Positions 1 to 8,649 of a stretch of DNA of 64,000 nt are shown piece by piece (position 1 is the stretch's first letter; each line of letters opens with the position of its first letter). The notes beneath the pieces were generated by a model. The model saw only the letters and a list, made by a program, of their open reading frames with translations, did no database searches and was not told where the DNA came from. Source of the stretch: Microbacterium soli (GTDB lineage Bacteria > Actinomycetota > Actinomycetes > Actinomycetales > Microbacteriaceae); NCBI RefSeq assembly GCF_039539005.1, contig NZ_BAABCP010000001.1, positions 372,001-436,000 on the forward strand, in the 5' to 3' direction. The translations under genes and the position numbers were made by a program.

Positions 1-2366
1 ATCTCCAGCATCCGCAGAGTGCCGTAGCCGGGAGCCTTCACACCCGGCGTGGACCCGGCATCCGAGTCGACCGCCAGATACCCCATGAGCACCTCGCGGC
101 TCTCGCCGGCGCCGTCCGCGGGGATGAACGTGGAGAACATCGAGAAGTGCGGCTCGTCCTGCCCGGGCATCTTCATGGACAGGTAGTACGGCGGCTGCAG
201 CTGGGTCTTCACCCGCGGGTCCTCCGGCGTCTGCCAGCGGTCGTCCTCCTGGGCGAACGAGCCCACGTCGTCGACGTGGTACACGCCCAGCATCGCCCGC
301 TGCACCTTGAACAGGTCGGTCGGGTAGCGCACGTGGCTCATCAGGTCGCCCGACATCTCGCTGATCGGCTTGACGGTGCCCGGGTAGACCTTCTGCCAGG
401 CCTGCAGAATCGGGTCGTCGGCCTCCCAGGCGTACAGGTTCACGGATCCGTCGTACGCGTCGACCGTGGCCTTGACCGAGTTGCGGATGTAGTTGATGTT
501 GTCGAACGCGACGGCGGATGCCGGGGTCTGCGAGTCCGCGATCGCGTCCTGCATGCTGACGGTCTTGGAGTACGGGTACGACGCGCTCGTCGTGAAGCCG
601 TCCACGATCCACACGATGTGGCCGTCGACGACGCTGGGGTACGGGTCGCGATCCAGCGTCAGGTACGGGGCGACCTTCTTCACGCGCGTGAGCGGGTCGC
701 GGTCGTACAGGATCTGCGATTCGGAGTTGACGAGGTTCGAGAACAGGATCTGCTCCGACTGGAACTTCAGCGCGTACAGCAGCTTGGTGAAGGTGTTGCC
801 GATGCGCGGCCCGCCGTCGCCGGTGAACGTCGTCATCGTGAAGTTGCGGCTGTTCTCGTCGCCCTGACCGCGCGGGTAGTCGATCTCGACGGGCTTGGTG
901 CCCTCCGGCGCGCCCACGATCGAGTACTCCGGAGAGGTCTCGCCGAAGTACACCCGCGGTTCGAAGTCCTTCTCGCTGTCGCTGAGGAACCCGGATGTCG
1001 GGATGCCCTGCTCCAGGAACACCGGCTCGCCGTCCGAGGTGCGCTCGTTGCCCGCCATCACGACGAGGCCGTAGCCGTGCGTGTACACGGCCGCGCGGTT
1101 GTTCCAGCTGTCGCCGCCGCCGAGCTTGGTCATGTCGAGGTCGCGCACGGAGACCACGGTGTCCTGCGACTTCCCGTCGATCGTGTAGCGGTCCACGTCC
1201 ATCTCGGAGGCGAACTGGTAGTACGACCGGTACTGCTCGAGCTGGCGCACGGTCGGCGGGATGACGGCCGGGTCCATGATGCGCACGGATGCCGTGGTCT
1301 CGGCATCCGCTCGCAACTGCCCCGCCGCCGTGTCGGTGGCGGCCTTGAACGGCGTCACCTGCATGCCCTCGATGCCGTACGCGGCCTTGGTGGCGTTCAT
1401 GTTGCGTTCGTAGAACTCCGCCTGGTAGGAGTTCTCGTTCGGCTTGACCTGGAAGGTGGTGACCACCCAGGGGTACCCCATCCCGACCACGAGGGAGGCG
1501 ACGATGAACAGGGCCGTGGCCGCCAGCGGGAAGCGCCAGCGCCCGATGACGGCGGTGACGAGGAACAGCACGGCCACGACGGCGGCGATGATCGCGAGGA
1601 TCCCGAGGCCCGGGATGGTGGCGTTGACGCCGGTGTAGCCGGCTCCCGTGATCCGCCCCTCCGGCTGCACGAGAGTGAGGTAGCGATCCAGCCACAGGCT
1701 CACCGCCTGGACGGCGAGGTAGAGCCCGGCGAGGATCGCGAGCTGGATCCGGGCCGGCTTGGAGATGCGCAGCTCCCGCTGGCCGATGCGCACGGAGCCG
1801 TACAGGTACGAGACCAGCGCGGTGATCACCAGACTCAGCAGCAGCACCGCCGAGACGAACGCCAGCAGCATCGAGTAGAACGGCATGGCGAACAGGTAGA
1901 ACCCGGTGTCGAGACCGAACTGGGGGTCGGTGGTGTCCGTGGTGACGCCGTTGGCCCACAGCCAGATGGTCTTCCAGTTCCCTGCGGCGGCGAAACCGGC
2001 GAAGATGCCGAAGAACACCGGCATGCCCCACATCGCCAGTCTGCGCAGCGGCTCGATGACCTCCTGGTACCTGTCCAGCTGCGAGCTGAGTCTCACGTAG
2101 ACGGGTCGCAGCCGGTAGGCGAGCTGGATGCACACGAAGATCGGCAGCGCCATGCCGAGGAACCCGACCAGGAACATCGACGCCGTCGCGAACCACTGCG
2201 TGGTCAGCACGGTGCTGAACGCGAGCTGGTCGAACCAGAGGTATTCCGTGTACAGCGAGGCGAAGATGAAGAACGCCACGATGAGGGCGAAGATGATCGC
2301 CACGGATACGGCGATGATCCGGCGCGAGGAGCTGCGTGTGGCCGCAGGAGCAGAGGAGGTGGTCAC
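1..2366 (-). CDS. UPF0182 family membrane protein (3' end cut by window edge)
   Basis: Large integral membrane protein of the UPF0182 family, whose biochemical role is unknown. The frame runs off the left edge, so 788 residues are visible and the C-terminal part is missing (family members usually have about 900-1000 residues). Seven hydrophobic segments lie within about residues 15-292, followed by a long, mostly hydrophilic part that probably faces outward. I chose the GTG at 2366-2364 because a TAGGAT -10 element ends six bases before it, which fits a leaderless transcript; GGAG inside that spacer could also assist initiation. It follows the PDZ/S16 protease gene by 72 bp in the same direction and may be partly co-transcribed with it. 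Confidence 0.9.
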   Translation of the reverse strand, partial: MTTSSAPAATRSSSRRIIAVSVAIIFALIVAFFIFASLYTEYLWFDQLAFSTVLTTQWFATASMFLVGFLGMALPIFVCIQLAYRLRPVYVRLSSQLDRYQEVIEPLRRLAMWGMPVFFGIFAGFAAAGNWKTIWLWANGVTTDTTDPQFGLDTGFYLFAMPFYSMLLAFVSAVLLLSLVITALVSYLYGSVRIGQRELRISKPARIQLAILAGLYLAVQAVSLWLDRYLTLVQPEGRITGAGYTGVNATIPGLGILAIIAAVVAVLFLVTAVIGRWRFPLAATALFIVASLVVGMGYPWVVTTFQVKPNENSYQAEFYERNMNATKAAYGIEGMQVTPFKAATDTAAGQLRADAETTASVRIMDPAVIPPTVRQLEQYRSYYQFASEMDVDRYTIDGKSQDTVVSVRDLDMTKLGGGDSWNNRAAVYTHGYGLVVMAGNERTSDGEPVFLEQGIPTSGFLSDSEKDFEPRVYFGETSPEYSIVGAPEGTKPVEIDYPRGQGDENSRNFTMTTFTGDGGPRIGNTFTKLLYALKFQSEQILFSNLVNSESQILYDRDPLTRVKKVAPYLTLDRDPYPSVVDGHIVWIVDGFTTSASYPYSKTVSMQDAIADSQTPASAVAFDNINYIRNSVKATVDAYDGSVNLYAWEADDPILQAWQKVYPGTVKPISEMSGDLMSHVRYPTDLFKVQRAMLGVYHVDDVGSFAQEDDRWQTPEDPRVKTQLQPPYYLSMKMPGQDEPHFSMFSTFIPADGAGESREVLMGYLAVDSDAGSTPGVKAPGYGTLRMLE

Positions 2367-2372
2367 CGCTCC

Positions 2373-2378
2373 ATCCTA
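2373..2378 (-). promoter_or_regulatory. -10 element TAGGAT, leaderless start of UPF0182 gene
   Basis: TAGGAT is followed by six bases (GGAGCG) and then the GTG start, the spacing of a leaderless actinobacterial transcript. Confidence 0.55.
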
Positions 2379-2438
2379 TGCAGGGCGTCTATGAGGCGCT
2401 CCCGGTTCCGCTGAGCGCGGATTCCCGGCACGGCCCGG

Positions 2439-3533
2439 TCAGCTCCCGGATGCCGTGCACACCGGCAGCTTCGAGGTGTCGCCGCCGCCCGCCACCGTCT
2501 CCAGGATCTTCAGCGATTCGCTCAGTGTGCCGGTGCTGTACACCTGCAGGCCGTCGGGGACGTGTCCGACGACCTCGTCGCAGTTGCTCTGCGGCGCGAG
2601 GAACACCGTCGCGCCCGCATCCCTGGCGCCGTACAGCTTCTGACGGATGCCGCCGATCGGCCCCACGACGCCGGCGGCGTCGATGGTCCCCGTGCCCGCG
2701 ATCTTCTTCCCCCCGTTGAGCTCGCCGGGTGTGAGGGTGTCGATGATCCCCAGCGCGAACATCATGCCGGCGCTGGGCCCGCCGACGTTGTCGAGCTGGA
2801 GCTTCACATCGATGGGGAACGAGTAGTCGGTCGTCAGGGTGATCCCGATCAGCCAGACCGGCGAGCCCTCGGCATCCGTGGTCTTCTCCGGCGCGACCCG
2901 GACGTCGCTCGTCCTGCCGTCGCGCAGGACGCCGAGCACGACCTCGCCGCCCTCCGCCTGCTGCACGCGGTCGCGCAGCAGCGTGGCGGAGCTGACCGCG
3001 ACCCCGTCGATCGCGAGGATGCGGTCCCCCGCCCTGATCAGCCCCTGGGCGGGCGAGCCGTCCAGCACGTCGACGACCTCCACCTGCGCGCCGACGTCGT
3101 AGCCGAGCTCGGTGAGCGCGGCGGCCGTGGCCTCGTGCTGCGAGTCGACCATGAGCGCAGCGTTGCGCTCGTCGCGCTGCTGACTGGTCACGCCCTCGGG
3201 GAAGACGGTGTCGATGGGGACCACGGCGCGCGTGGGATCGAACCAGGCCAGGGCCAGCTCGAACCACGTGGGGGTGCGTGCGCGGTTGCCGATGACCTGC
3301 ACGGTGGTGAGGTCGAGGTTCCCGCCGGTCGGGTAGGTCTCGGCGCCGTCCACCTCGATGAGCGGCACCTCGGTGCCGTCGGCGGCCTTCGCCGTCCCGA
3401 GGGTGTCGAAGACCGGGCCGGGGCGCTGGATGACGTACTGGGTGGGGAGGAACGTCAGCCCGACGAGCGCGACGAGCGAGATCCCCAGCGCGACGACGCC
3501 CAGGACCGTGCCGTTTCCGCGTCGTGCAGACAC
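2439..3533 (-). CDS. YlbL-like membrane serine protease (PDZ + Lon-type S16 domain)
   Basis: Membrane-anchored protein of 364 residues with an N-terminal transmembrane segment (about 10-32), a PDZ domain (about 150-215) and a Lon-like S16 protease domain (about 240-345). The catalytic Ser-Lys dyad is visible as Ser254 in GGPSAG and Lys299 in GGIRQK. Family knowledge links such proteins to proteolytic control of envelope proteins; the substrate here cannot be told. The start is the GTG at 3533-3531, six bases after a GGAGG; a frame extending further upstream has no better start. The UPF0182 gene lies just downstream and the zincin-like gene is divergent across a 118-bp gap. Confidence 0.9.
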   Translation of the reverse strand: MSARRGNGTVLGVVALGISLVALVGLTFLPTQYVIQRPGPVFDTLGTAKAADGTEVPLIEVDGAETYPTGGNLDLTTVQVIGNRARTPTWFELALAWFDPTRAVVPIDTVFPEGVTSQQRDERNAALMVDSQHEATAAALTELGYDVGAQVEVVDVLDGSPAQGLIRAGDRILAIDGVAVSSATLLRDRVQQAEGGEVVLGVLRDGRTSDVRVAPEKTTDAEGSPVWLIGITLTTDYSFPIDVKLQLDNVGGPSAGMMFALGIIDTLTPGELNGGKKIAGTGTIDAAGVVGPIGGIRQKLYGARDAGATVFLAPQSNCDEVVGHVPDGLQVYSTGTLSESLKILETVAGGGDTSKLPVCTASGS

Positions 3534-3605
3534 ATGACCTCCGAGCGTTCGCGAGCGGCGTACAGATATCCGTGCACCCGGGGACGGAGCACAGGAACGT
3601 GTGAC

Positions 3606-3611
3606 TAGCGT
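3606..3611 (+). promoter_or_regulatory. -10 element TAGCGT for the zincin-like gene
   Basis: TAGCGT lies 40 bases before the ATG at 3652. The predicted transcript would carry a leader of about 34 bases with GAGAGGG as ribosome binding site. Confidence 0.4.
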
Positions 3612-3651
3612 AGAACGCACACGCTACGGGCATGCTGAGAGGGCTATTCGC

Positions 3652-5061
3652 ATGGCAGACGACGAGCAGGACCCTTCCGACTTCGAGGAGATGCTGCGCC
3701 GCATGATGTCCGGCGGACAGATCGACCCGGAGTCGCTGCGCGAGGCGCTGTCGAACATGCAGGGCATGTCCGGCATGTCGTTCGACCCGGCGATGCTCTC
3801 CGGCTTCATGTCGCAGATGCAGGGCATGTTCGCCGCCGATCCGTGGCAGAACGCGGAGCGGCAGGCGCTGCACATCGCCAACCGTGACGGCCTCGGCGTC
3901 ACCTCGGGCGCGCAGTCGTCGCTCGCGGACGCCTTCGCCCTGGCGAACCTGTGGCTCGGCGAGGCCACCACGATCTCCGAGCTGTCCTCTCCCCCGCAGG
4001 CGATGACCCGCGGCGACTGGGTGCAGAGGACCCTGCCGGTGTGGAAGGAGATCGCCTCCCCCGTCTCGACGTCGATCGCGGACGCGCTCACGAATGCCCT
4101 GCAGACGCAGGTGCCCGAGGAGATGCAGGGCATGGTGCAGGGCGCGGGACAGCTGATGCGAGGCCTGGGCGGATCGCTGTTCGCCACCCAGTTCGGACAG
4201 GTGCTGGGCCGGCTGTCGCTGGAGGTCGTCTCGGGCGGGGACGTGGGCATCCCGGTTCTCCCTGCCGGCACCGCGGCGGTGATCCCGCAGAACATCACCG
4301 CGTTCGGCGAGGGGCTGGAGATCCCCGAGGATCAGATCGCGCTCTACCTGGCGGTGCGCGAGCTGGCCTATGCGCGGCTGTACCGGCATGCGAAGTGGCT
4401 GCACCTGCACGTGCTCTCGCAGATCACCGACTTCGCCCGCGGGGTGACCGTCGACATCGACGCCCTGGAGGATCTCGCCTCCAGGCTGGACCCGACGAAC
4501 CCCGAGGAGCTGCGCGCGGCCATCGAGGGCGGTGCCCTGCTTCCCGCGCAGACGGATGCCCAGCGCGAGGCGCTCACGAGGCTGGAGAACCTCATCGCGA
4601 CCATCGACGGCTGGGTGGACGTCGTCACGGGGCAGGCCACCGCGCGGCTTCCCGACGGCGCCAGACTCGCGGAGGCGGCCCGCCGTCGCCGCGCGGTGGG
4701 CGGGCCCGCGGAGGACGCCCTGGGCGCGCTGGTGGGCCTGAAGCTGCGCCCGCGTCGACTGCGCGAAGCGTCGGCGATGTGGCAGGCGGTGACGGATGCC
4801 GTGGGCGTGGCCGCACGTGATTCGCTCTGGGACTATCCGGATATGATGCCGACCTCGACCGATATCGACGACCCGTCCGCTCTCATCGAGCGGCTGCGGG
4901 CGGTGCAGCGCGGGGACGCGCCGGTCACCGACGAGTTCGACGAGGCTCTCGCACGGCTGCTGGACGGCGAGGACTTCGGCGAGGCGCCCGGTGAGGACGG
5001 GGCCGGCGACGAGGGCCCGGGCGACGGGGACGACCGCCCCGAGGGCGACCGTCCGGTCTGA
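3652..5061 (+). CDS. Zincin-like metalloprotease-family protein (DUF2342 type)
   Basis: Protein of 469 residues resembling the actinobacterial family annotated as zinc-dependent metalloprotease or putative F420-associated hydrolase. Its function is unproven. The helix that should carry the metal site reads RELAYARLYRH rather than a canonical HExxH, so catalysis by the standard zincin mechanism is doubtful. The C-terminus is rich in Gly, Asp and Glu. The start at MADDEQDP has GAGAGGG eight bases upstream; the frame is open for 17 further codons without a better start. The next gene (ThiF-like) lies in the same direction, but a perfect hairpin between them suggests separate transcripts. From memory the same pair sits beside uvrD2 in mycobacteria. 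Confidence 0.75.
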   Translation: MADDEQDPSDFEEMLRRMMSGGQIDPESLREALSNMQGMSGMSFDPAMLSGFMSQMQGMFAADPWQNAERQALHIANRDGLGVTSGAQSSLADAFALANLWLGEATTISELSSPPQAMTRGDWVQRTLPVWKEIASPVSTSIADALTNALQTQVPEEMQGMVQGAGQLMRGLGGSLFATQFGQVLGRLSLEVVSGGDVGIPVLPAGTAAVIPQNITAFGEGLEIPEDQIALYLAVRELAYARLYRHAKWLHLHVLSQITDFARGVTVDIDALEDLASRLDPTNPEELRAAIEGGALLPAQTDAQREALTRLENLIATIDGWVDVVTGQATARLPDGARLAEAARRRRAVGGPAEDALGALVGLKLRPRRLREASAMWQAVTDAVGVAARDSLWDYPDMMPTSTDIDDPSALIERLRAVQRGDAPVTDEFDEALARLLDGEDFGEAPGEDGAGDEGPGDGDDRPEGDRPV

Positions 5062-5119
5062 GCGTCTGAGCGTCTGAGCGCCGTCTCCGGCATCGGTCGC
5101 TCCTGCACAGCCGATGGTT

Positions 5120-5147
5120 GAGCCCGATCTGTCCACAGATCGGGCTC
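5120..5147 (+). terminator. Perfect 12-bp hairpin downstream of the zincin-like gene
   Basis: Arms 5120-5131 and 5136-5147 are perfectly complementary around a 4-base loop (TCCA). There is no run of T after it, as is usual for actinobacterial terminators. Confidence 0.6.
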
Positions 5148-5188
5148 GGACACCCCATGGATGCTCCGCGGCGGCCACAATCGAGGGC

Positions 5189-6055
5189 ATGAACCGCCGA
5201 TCGACACCCCCGACGACGCGTCTGGATGCTCGCTACCCACTGCTGTGGCGAGACGAGACCACCGTGCAGTTCGGCCTGGAGGGGATCGTCCGCGTCGACG
5301 TCGACGAGCCGTGGATCGAGCCGCTGCTGAGGCGGCTGGCGACCGGCATCCGGCCGGCGGCGTTCGACGTCATCGCCCACGAGGCCGGCGCGCCGCGCAC
5401 CGCGGCACGCGAACTGCTCGCCTCGCTGCGGCCCGTGCTGGTGAGCGACCCCGATCCCGCACCGCCGGTGTGCGTGGAGGTCGTGAACGTGTCCGACCCG
5501 CGCCTGCAGACCCGTATGTCCCAGGCGCTGACGGATGAGGGCATCGAAGTGGCGGGAGCCGGCTCCCCCGGGACCGTGACCATCGTGCTCATCGAAGGCG
5601 CCGCCGCCGCACTGCAGCTGGTTCCGTACCTGCGCGAGGACCGGCCGCATCTGCCGGTGGCGTTCGAACAGCAGGCCGCCACGATCGGCCCGCTCGTGCT
5701 GCCCGGGCGCACGCCCTGCCTGTCGTGCCGCGACGAGCACGAACGCGAGCGGGATCCGGCGTGGCCGATGCTGCACGCCCAGCTGGTGGGCCGACGCACC
5801 CGGGTGTCGTCGGCGCGCATCTCGCAAGCGGCGGTCCTGGCGACGCGGGTGCTGCGGGCACCGGTCGGAGACTCCGGCGAGCTGGTCCGGGTCAGCCCCG
5901 ACGGCCGGCTGTCCTGGAGCTCGGTGCGGCATCACGAAGGATGCCCGTGCCTCGGCCCGTCGTCCCGATCTCTGCCAGGAAGCGCGACGGCGCCCGTTCC
6001 CCTCGTCCGGCGCTCCGCGCCCATGAGATCGCCAGCGTACGCGCGGCCCGCGTGA
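5189..6055 (+). CDS. ThiF/TOMM cyclodehydratase-like zinc-site protein
   Basis: Protein of 288 residues related to the family labelled TOMM precursor leader peptide-binding protein or cyclodehydratase-like (a degenerate ThiF/E1 fold). A structural zinc site is visible as Cys177-x2-Cys180 and Cys252-x-Cys254. No ATP-binding E1 motif is obvious and no modified-peptide precursor adjoins it, so a housekeeping role as a protein-binding partner is as likely as peptide modification. The start ATG at 5189 has GAGGG just upstream. Its last 54 codons (5892-6055) overlap, tail to tail, the 3' end of the UvrD-like helicase gene. The zinc site ends at residue 254, inside the overlap. Confidence 0.65.
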   Translation: MNRRSTPPTTRLDARYPLLWRDETTVQFGLEGIVRVDVDEPWIEPLLRRLATGIRPAAFDVIAHEAGAPRTAARELLASLRPVLVSDPDPAPPVCVEVVNVSDPRLQTRMSQALTDEGIEVAGAGSPGTVTIVLIEGAAAALQLVPYLREDRPHLPVAFEQQAATIGPLVLPGRTPCLSCRDEHERERDPAWPMLHAQLVGRRTRVSSARISQAAVLATRVLRAPVGDSGELVRVSPDGRLSWSSVRHHEGCPCLGPSSRSLPGSATAPVPLVRRSAPMRSPAYARPA

Positions 6056-7640
6056 TGCCGACATAGGCGAGTCGGCGCTCCTCGTCGATCTGCTCGAACG
6101 TCGTCGCGTACGAGATCGGCAGCGCACCCTCCGCCCAGCCCGCCAGCAGCACGTGCGGCCACTCCAGGCCCTTCGCGGCGTGCAGCGTGGACAGCGTCAC
6201 GGTGCGCAGCGCGGGCTCGTGCTGGTCCTTCGCGCGCGCCATCAGCTCGTCGGCGAACGTCCGCAGCGTCGTGCCCGCCGGTGCCTCCTCCGCCAGACGC
6301 AGGATCGCCCTGCGCGCCTCCCATCCATCGCGCTGCGCACCGCCGGCCTCCGGAGGCTCGTCGGTGAGGCCCAGCCCCCGCAGCACGTCGCGCACCGTGG
6401 GCAGGAAACCGATGTCGGTCGGCGCGACGGCCGCACCGCGCAGCGCGAGCACCGCCTGACGGACCTCCGGCATGTCGAAGAACCGCGTGCCGCCGAGAAC
6501 GCTCGTCGCGATGCCCCGCGCAGCCAGCGCCTGCTGCAGCACCGCCGACTGGGCGTGCGCACGGTACAGCACGACGATGTCGGAGGGCGAGGTGCCGGCG
6601 CCGATCCGCTCGGCGACGGCCGCGGCGATGCCCTCCGCCTCCTCCTGCTCGCTGTCGTACGCGGTGACCGTCGGGACCGACGCCGGAGCATCCGCCGCAC
6701 CGGGTTCGATTGCCGCATCCGCCTGCGCAGGCTGCAGCGCGAGTGCTCCGGGACGCCCGCGCATGAGCGCGTTGGCGACGGCGAGGATCGGCGCGCGGGA
6801 ACGGTAGTTCGTCTCCAGGCGCACGACGGTGGCATCCGGATACCGTCTCTCGAACTCCAGCAGGAAGCGCTGCTGCGCACCGGCGAAGGAGTAGATGGTC
6901 TGGCTGGCGTCGCCGACGACGCAGATGTCGCGCCGATCGCCCAGCCACAGCTCCAGCAGGCGGTTCTGCAGCGGCGACACGTCCTGGTACTCGTCGACGG
7001 TGAAGTGACGGTACTGCTCGTGCACGGCCGTCGCCACCCGCGGCTCGGACTCCAGCATGCCCGCGCAGGCCAGCAGCACGTCCTCGAAGTCCAGCTGTCT
7101 GCGCTCGTCCTTCAGCGCCTCGTACGCGGCCTGCAGTTCGAGGAGCTGCTCGGGACGGATGCCGCTGATCGGGCGGTCCTGCTGCGCGTACTGCTCGATC
7201 GACAGCATCGACACCTTGCGCCACTCGATCTCGGCGGCGATGTCTCGCAGTGTGGCCGTGCGCGGGCGCAGCCCCATGGCATCCGCCGCCTGCCCCAGCA
7301 TCCGCACCTTGTTGTCGATGATGCCGGGGGCCGTGTCGCCGGTGAGGGTCGGCCAGAAGAAGTTCAGCTGAGCGAGCGCGGCGCTGTGGAAGGTGCGCGC
7401 GGAGACACCGCCGACCCCCAGCGCCCGCAGACGTCCGCGCAGCTCACCGGCGGCCTTGGTGGTGAACGTCAGCGCCATCACCCGCGAGGGCGAGTACGCA
7501 CCGGTGTCGACTCCGTGGGCGATCCGATGCGTGATCACCCGGGTCTTGCCGGTGCCCGCGCCCGCGAGCACGGCGACGGGGCCGCGCAGCACGGATGCCG
7601 CCCGGCGCTGGTGCTCGTCGAGGGCGTCGAGAGCGCTCAC
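5892..7640 (-). CDS. UvrD/Rep-family ATP-dependent DNA helicase (short UvrD2-like)
   Basis: Superfamily 1A DNA helicase of 582 residues that unwinds DNA 3' to 5' using ATP. Visible motifs are Walker A (GAGTGKTR, about residues 26-33), motif II VDEYQD, the motif III region VVGDASQTIYSF, and motif VI in YVGITRAART near the C-terminus. Context (upstream nudC, nearby adnAB) matches mycobacterial uvrD2, but that protein has a tetracysteine zinc module and an HRDC domain, both absent here. The GTG start at 7640 has GGAAGGAG five bases upstream and overlaps the nudC stop as GTGA, so translation is coupled. The 3' end overlaps the convergent ThiF-like gene by 164 bp. Confidence 0.9.
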   Translation of the reverse strand: MSALDALDEHQRRAASVLRGPVAVLAGAGTGKTRVITHRIAHGVDTGAYSPSRVMALTFTTKAAGELRGRLRALGVGGVSARTFHSAALAQLNFFWPTLTGDTAPGIIDNKVRMLGQAADAMGLRPRTATLRDIAAEIEWRKVSMLSIEQYAQQDRPISGIRPEQLLELQAAYEALKDERRQLDFEDVLLACAGMLESEPRVATAVHEQYRHFTVDEYQDVSPLQNRLLELWLGDRRDICVVGDASQTIYSFAGAQQRFLLEFERRYPDATVVRLETNYRSRAPILAVANALMRGRPGALALQPAQADAAIEPGAADAPASVPTVTAYDSEQEEAEGIAAAVAERIGAGTSPSDIVVLYRAHAQSAVLQQALAARGIATSVLGGTRFFDMPEVRQAVLALRGAAVAPTDIGFLPTVRDVLRGLGLTDEPPEAGGAQRDGWEARRAILRLAEEAPAGTTLRTFADELMARAKDQHEPALRTVTLSTLHAAKGLEWPHVLLAGWAEGALPISYATTFEQIDEERRLAYVGITRAARTLAISWARSAGRGERAPSRFLAEIGTTGRGTGILRDAAPSSRTAGRRG

Positions 7641-8548
7641 CCGACTCCTTCCCGCGCATCGGATGTCTCCGGGTCGCCCTCCCGGTACCAGTCCTCGATG
7701 AGCCGACGCGCGATCGACGCCGGTCCGGGGAGGCCCACCGGTCCGTCTCCCGCCAGTGCGGTGCGGATCTCGTCGCGGGTCAGCCAGCGCACCTCGACGA
7801 TCTCCTCACCGTCCGGGCGGACGTGCTCGTCGGCGGCGACGGCCCGGAAGCCCAGCATGAGCGAGCGCGGGTACGGCCAGGCCTGGGAGGAGAGGTAGCG
7901 CACCCCCCTCAGCCGCACACCCGCCTCCTCGGCGAGTTCGCGGTGCACGGTGACCTCGAGGGACTCCCCCGCCTCGACGAACCCGGCGAAGCAGGAGAAC
8001 ATGCGACCGTGCCAGTTCGCGTTCGCGCCCAGCAGCAGCCGCTTCCCATCCGGGCTCTCCACGGCGACGATGACAGCGGGGTCGGTGCGCGGGAAGTGCT
8101 CGGCCCCGCAGTTCGGGCATCGGCGCGACCAGCCGGCCAGCGCCAAGGTCAGCCGGCTCCCACATGCCGGGCAGAACGGCGCGTCGACGAGCCAGGCCGC
8201 CAATGACACGGCGGTGACGAAGAGGTCGGTCTCGTGCGCGTCGAGTCGGCCCCCCACATCACGCAGCCCCACCCAGGTCTCCTCGGGGGCGGAGTCGATG
8301 CTGTCCGTCAGGACGGGCACGGATGCGAGCAGCAGCGGCACGCCGTCACGGTCGCGGCCGAGCAGGGCCCACTCGGCGTCGCCGACGCCGCCGGCATCGG
8401 CGCGCAGCACCGCATCCGCCGTGATCCTCAGACGCCCGTCGCGGACGACCACGACACGGGTGCCCTCCGTCTCGCGCAGCCGCTCCACGATCCCGTCGAC
8501 GGTGCGCAGCGAGGCCGCACGGTCGAGGGCTTCCCGTTCAGAGCTCAT
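7637..8548 (-). CDS. nudC: NAD+ diphosphatase / NAD-capped RNA decapping enzyme NudC
   Basis: Nudix hydrolase of 303 residues that cleaves NAD(H) to NMN(H) and AMP, and in characterised homologues removes NAD caps from RNA. A zinc ribbon is formed by Cys126, Cys129, Cys144 and Cys147, followed by the Nudix box at about 189-211 (GFVEAGES then RELAEEAG). The NudC-specific SQPWPFPxS motif appears as SQAWPYPRS at 221-229, with Ala in place of the first Pro. The ATG at 8548 has GGAGGGG upstream. It is the first gene of a two-gene unit with the UvrD-like helicase, with a GTGA overlap. Confidence 0.93.
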   Translation of the reverse strand: MSSEREALDRAASLRTVDGIVERLRETEGTRVVVVRDGRLRITADAVLRADAGGVGDAEWALLGRDRDGVPLLLASVPVLTDSIDSAPEETWVGLRDVGGRLDAHETDLFVTAVSLAAWLVDAPFCPACGSRLTLALAGWSRRCPNCGAEHFPRTDPAVIVAVESPDGKRLLLGANANWHGRMFSCFAGFVEAGESLEVTVHRELAEEAGVRLRGVRYLSSQAWPYPRSLMLGFRAVAADEHVRPDGEEIVEVRWLTRDEIRTALAGDGPVGLPGPASIARRLIEDWYREGDPETSDAREGVG

Positions 8549-8636
8549 CGACCCCTCCTGCTCTCCTGCTGTGCGCTCGGCCGCCGCAAACCAGGGCAAG
8601 GGCGTGGCGTGGGGCGCACCGGCTGCGGTGCGCGCC

Positions 8637-8642
8637 TACCCT
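8637..8642 (+). promoter_or_regulatory. -10 element TACCCT, leaderless start of phosphotransferase-like gene
   Basis: TACCCT is followed by seven bases (GGAGGAC) and the ATG at 8650. The GGAGG is too close to the start to act as a normal ribosome binding site, which favours a leaderless transcript. Confidence 0.55.
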
Positions 8643-8649
8643 GGAGGAC

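Noticed and set aside
147..5190. Very long open frames opposite the UPF0182 and zincin-like genes (147-2414 plus strand, 2389-5190 minus strand).
   Set aside because: They are Arg/His/Pro-rich shadows typical of GC-rich DNA, lack domain-like sequence and lie over well-supported genes.
5189..6055. Thiazole/oxazole-modified peptide (TOMM) cluster around the ThiF-like gene.
   Set aside because: No precursor peptide, YcaO protein, dehydrogenase or transporter lies nearby; the gene order matches a housekeeping actinobacterial block.
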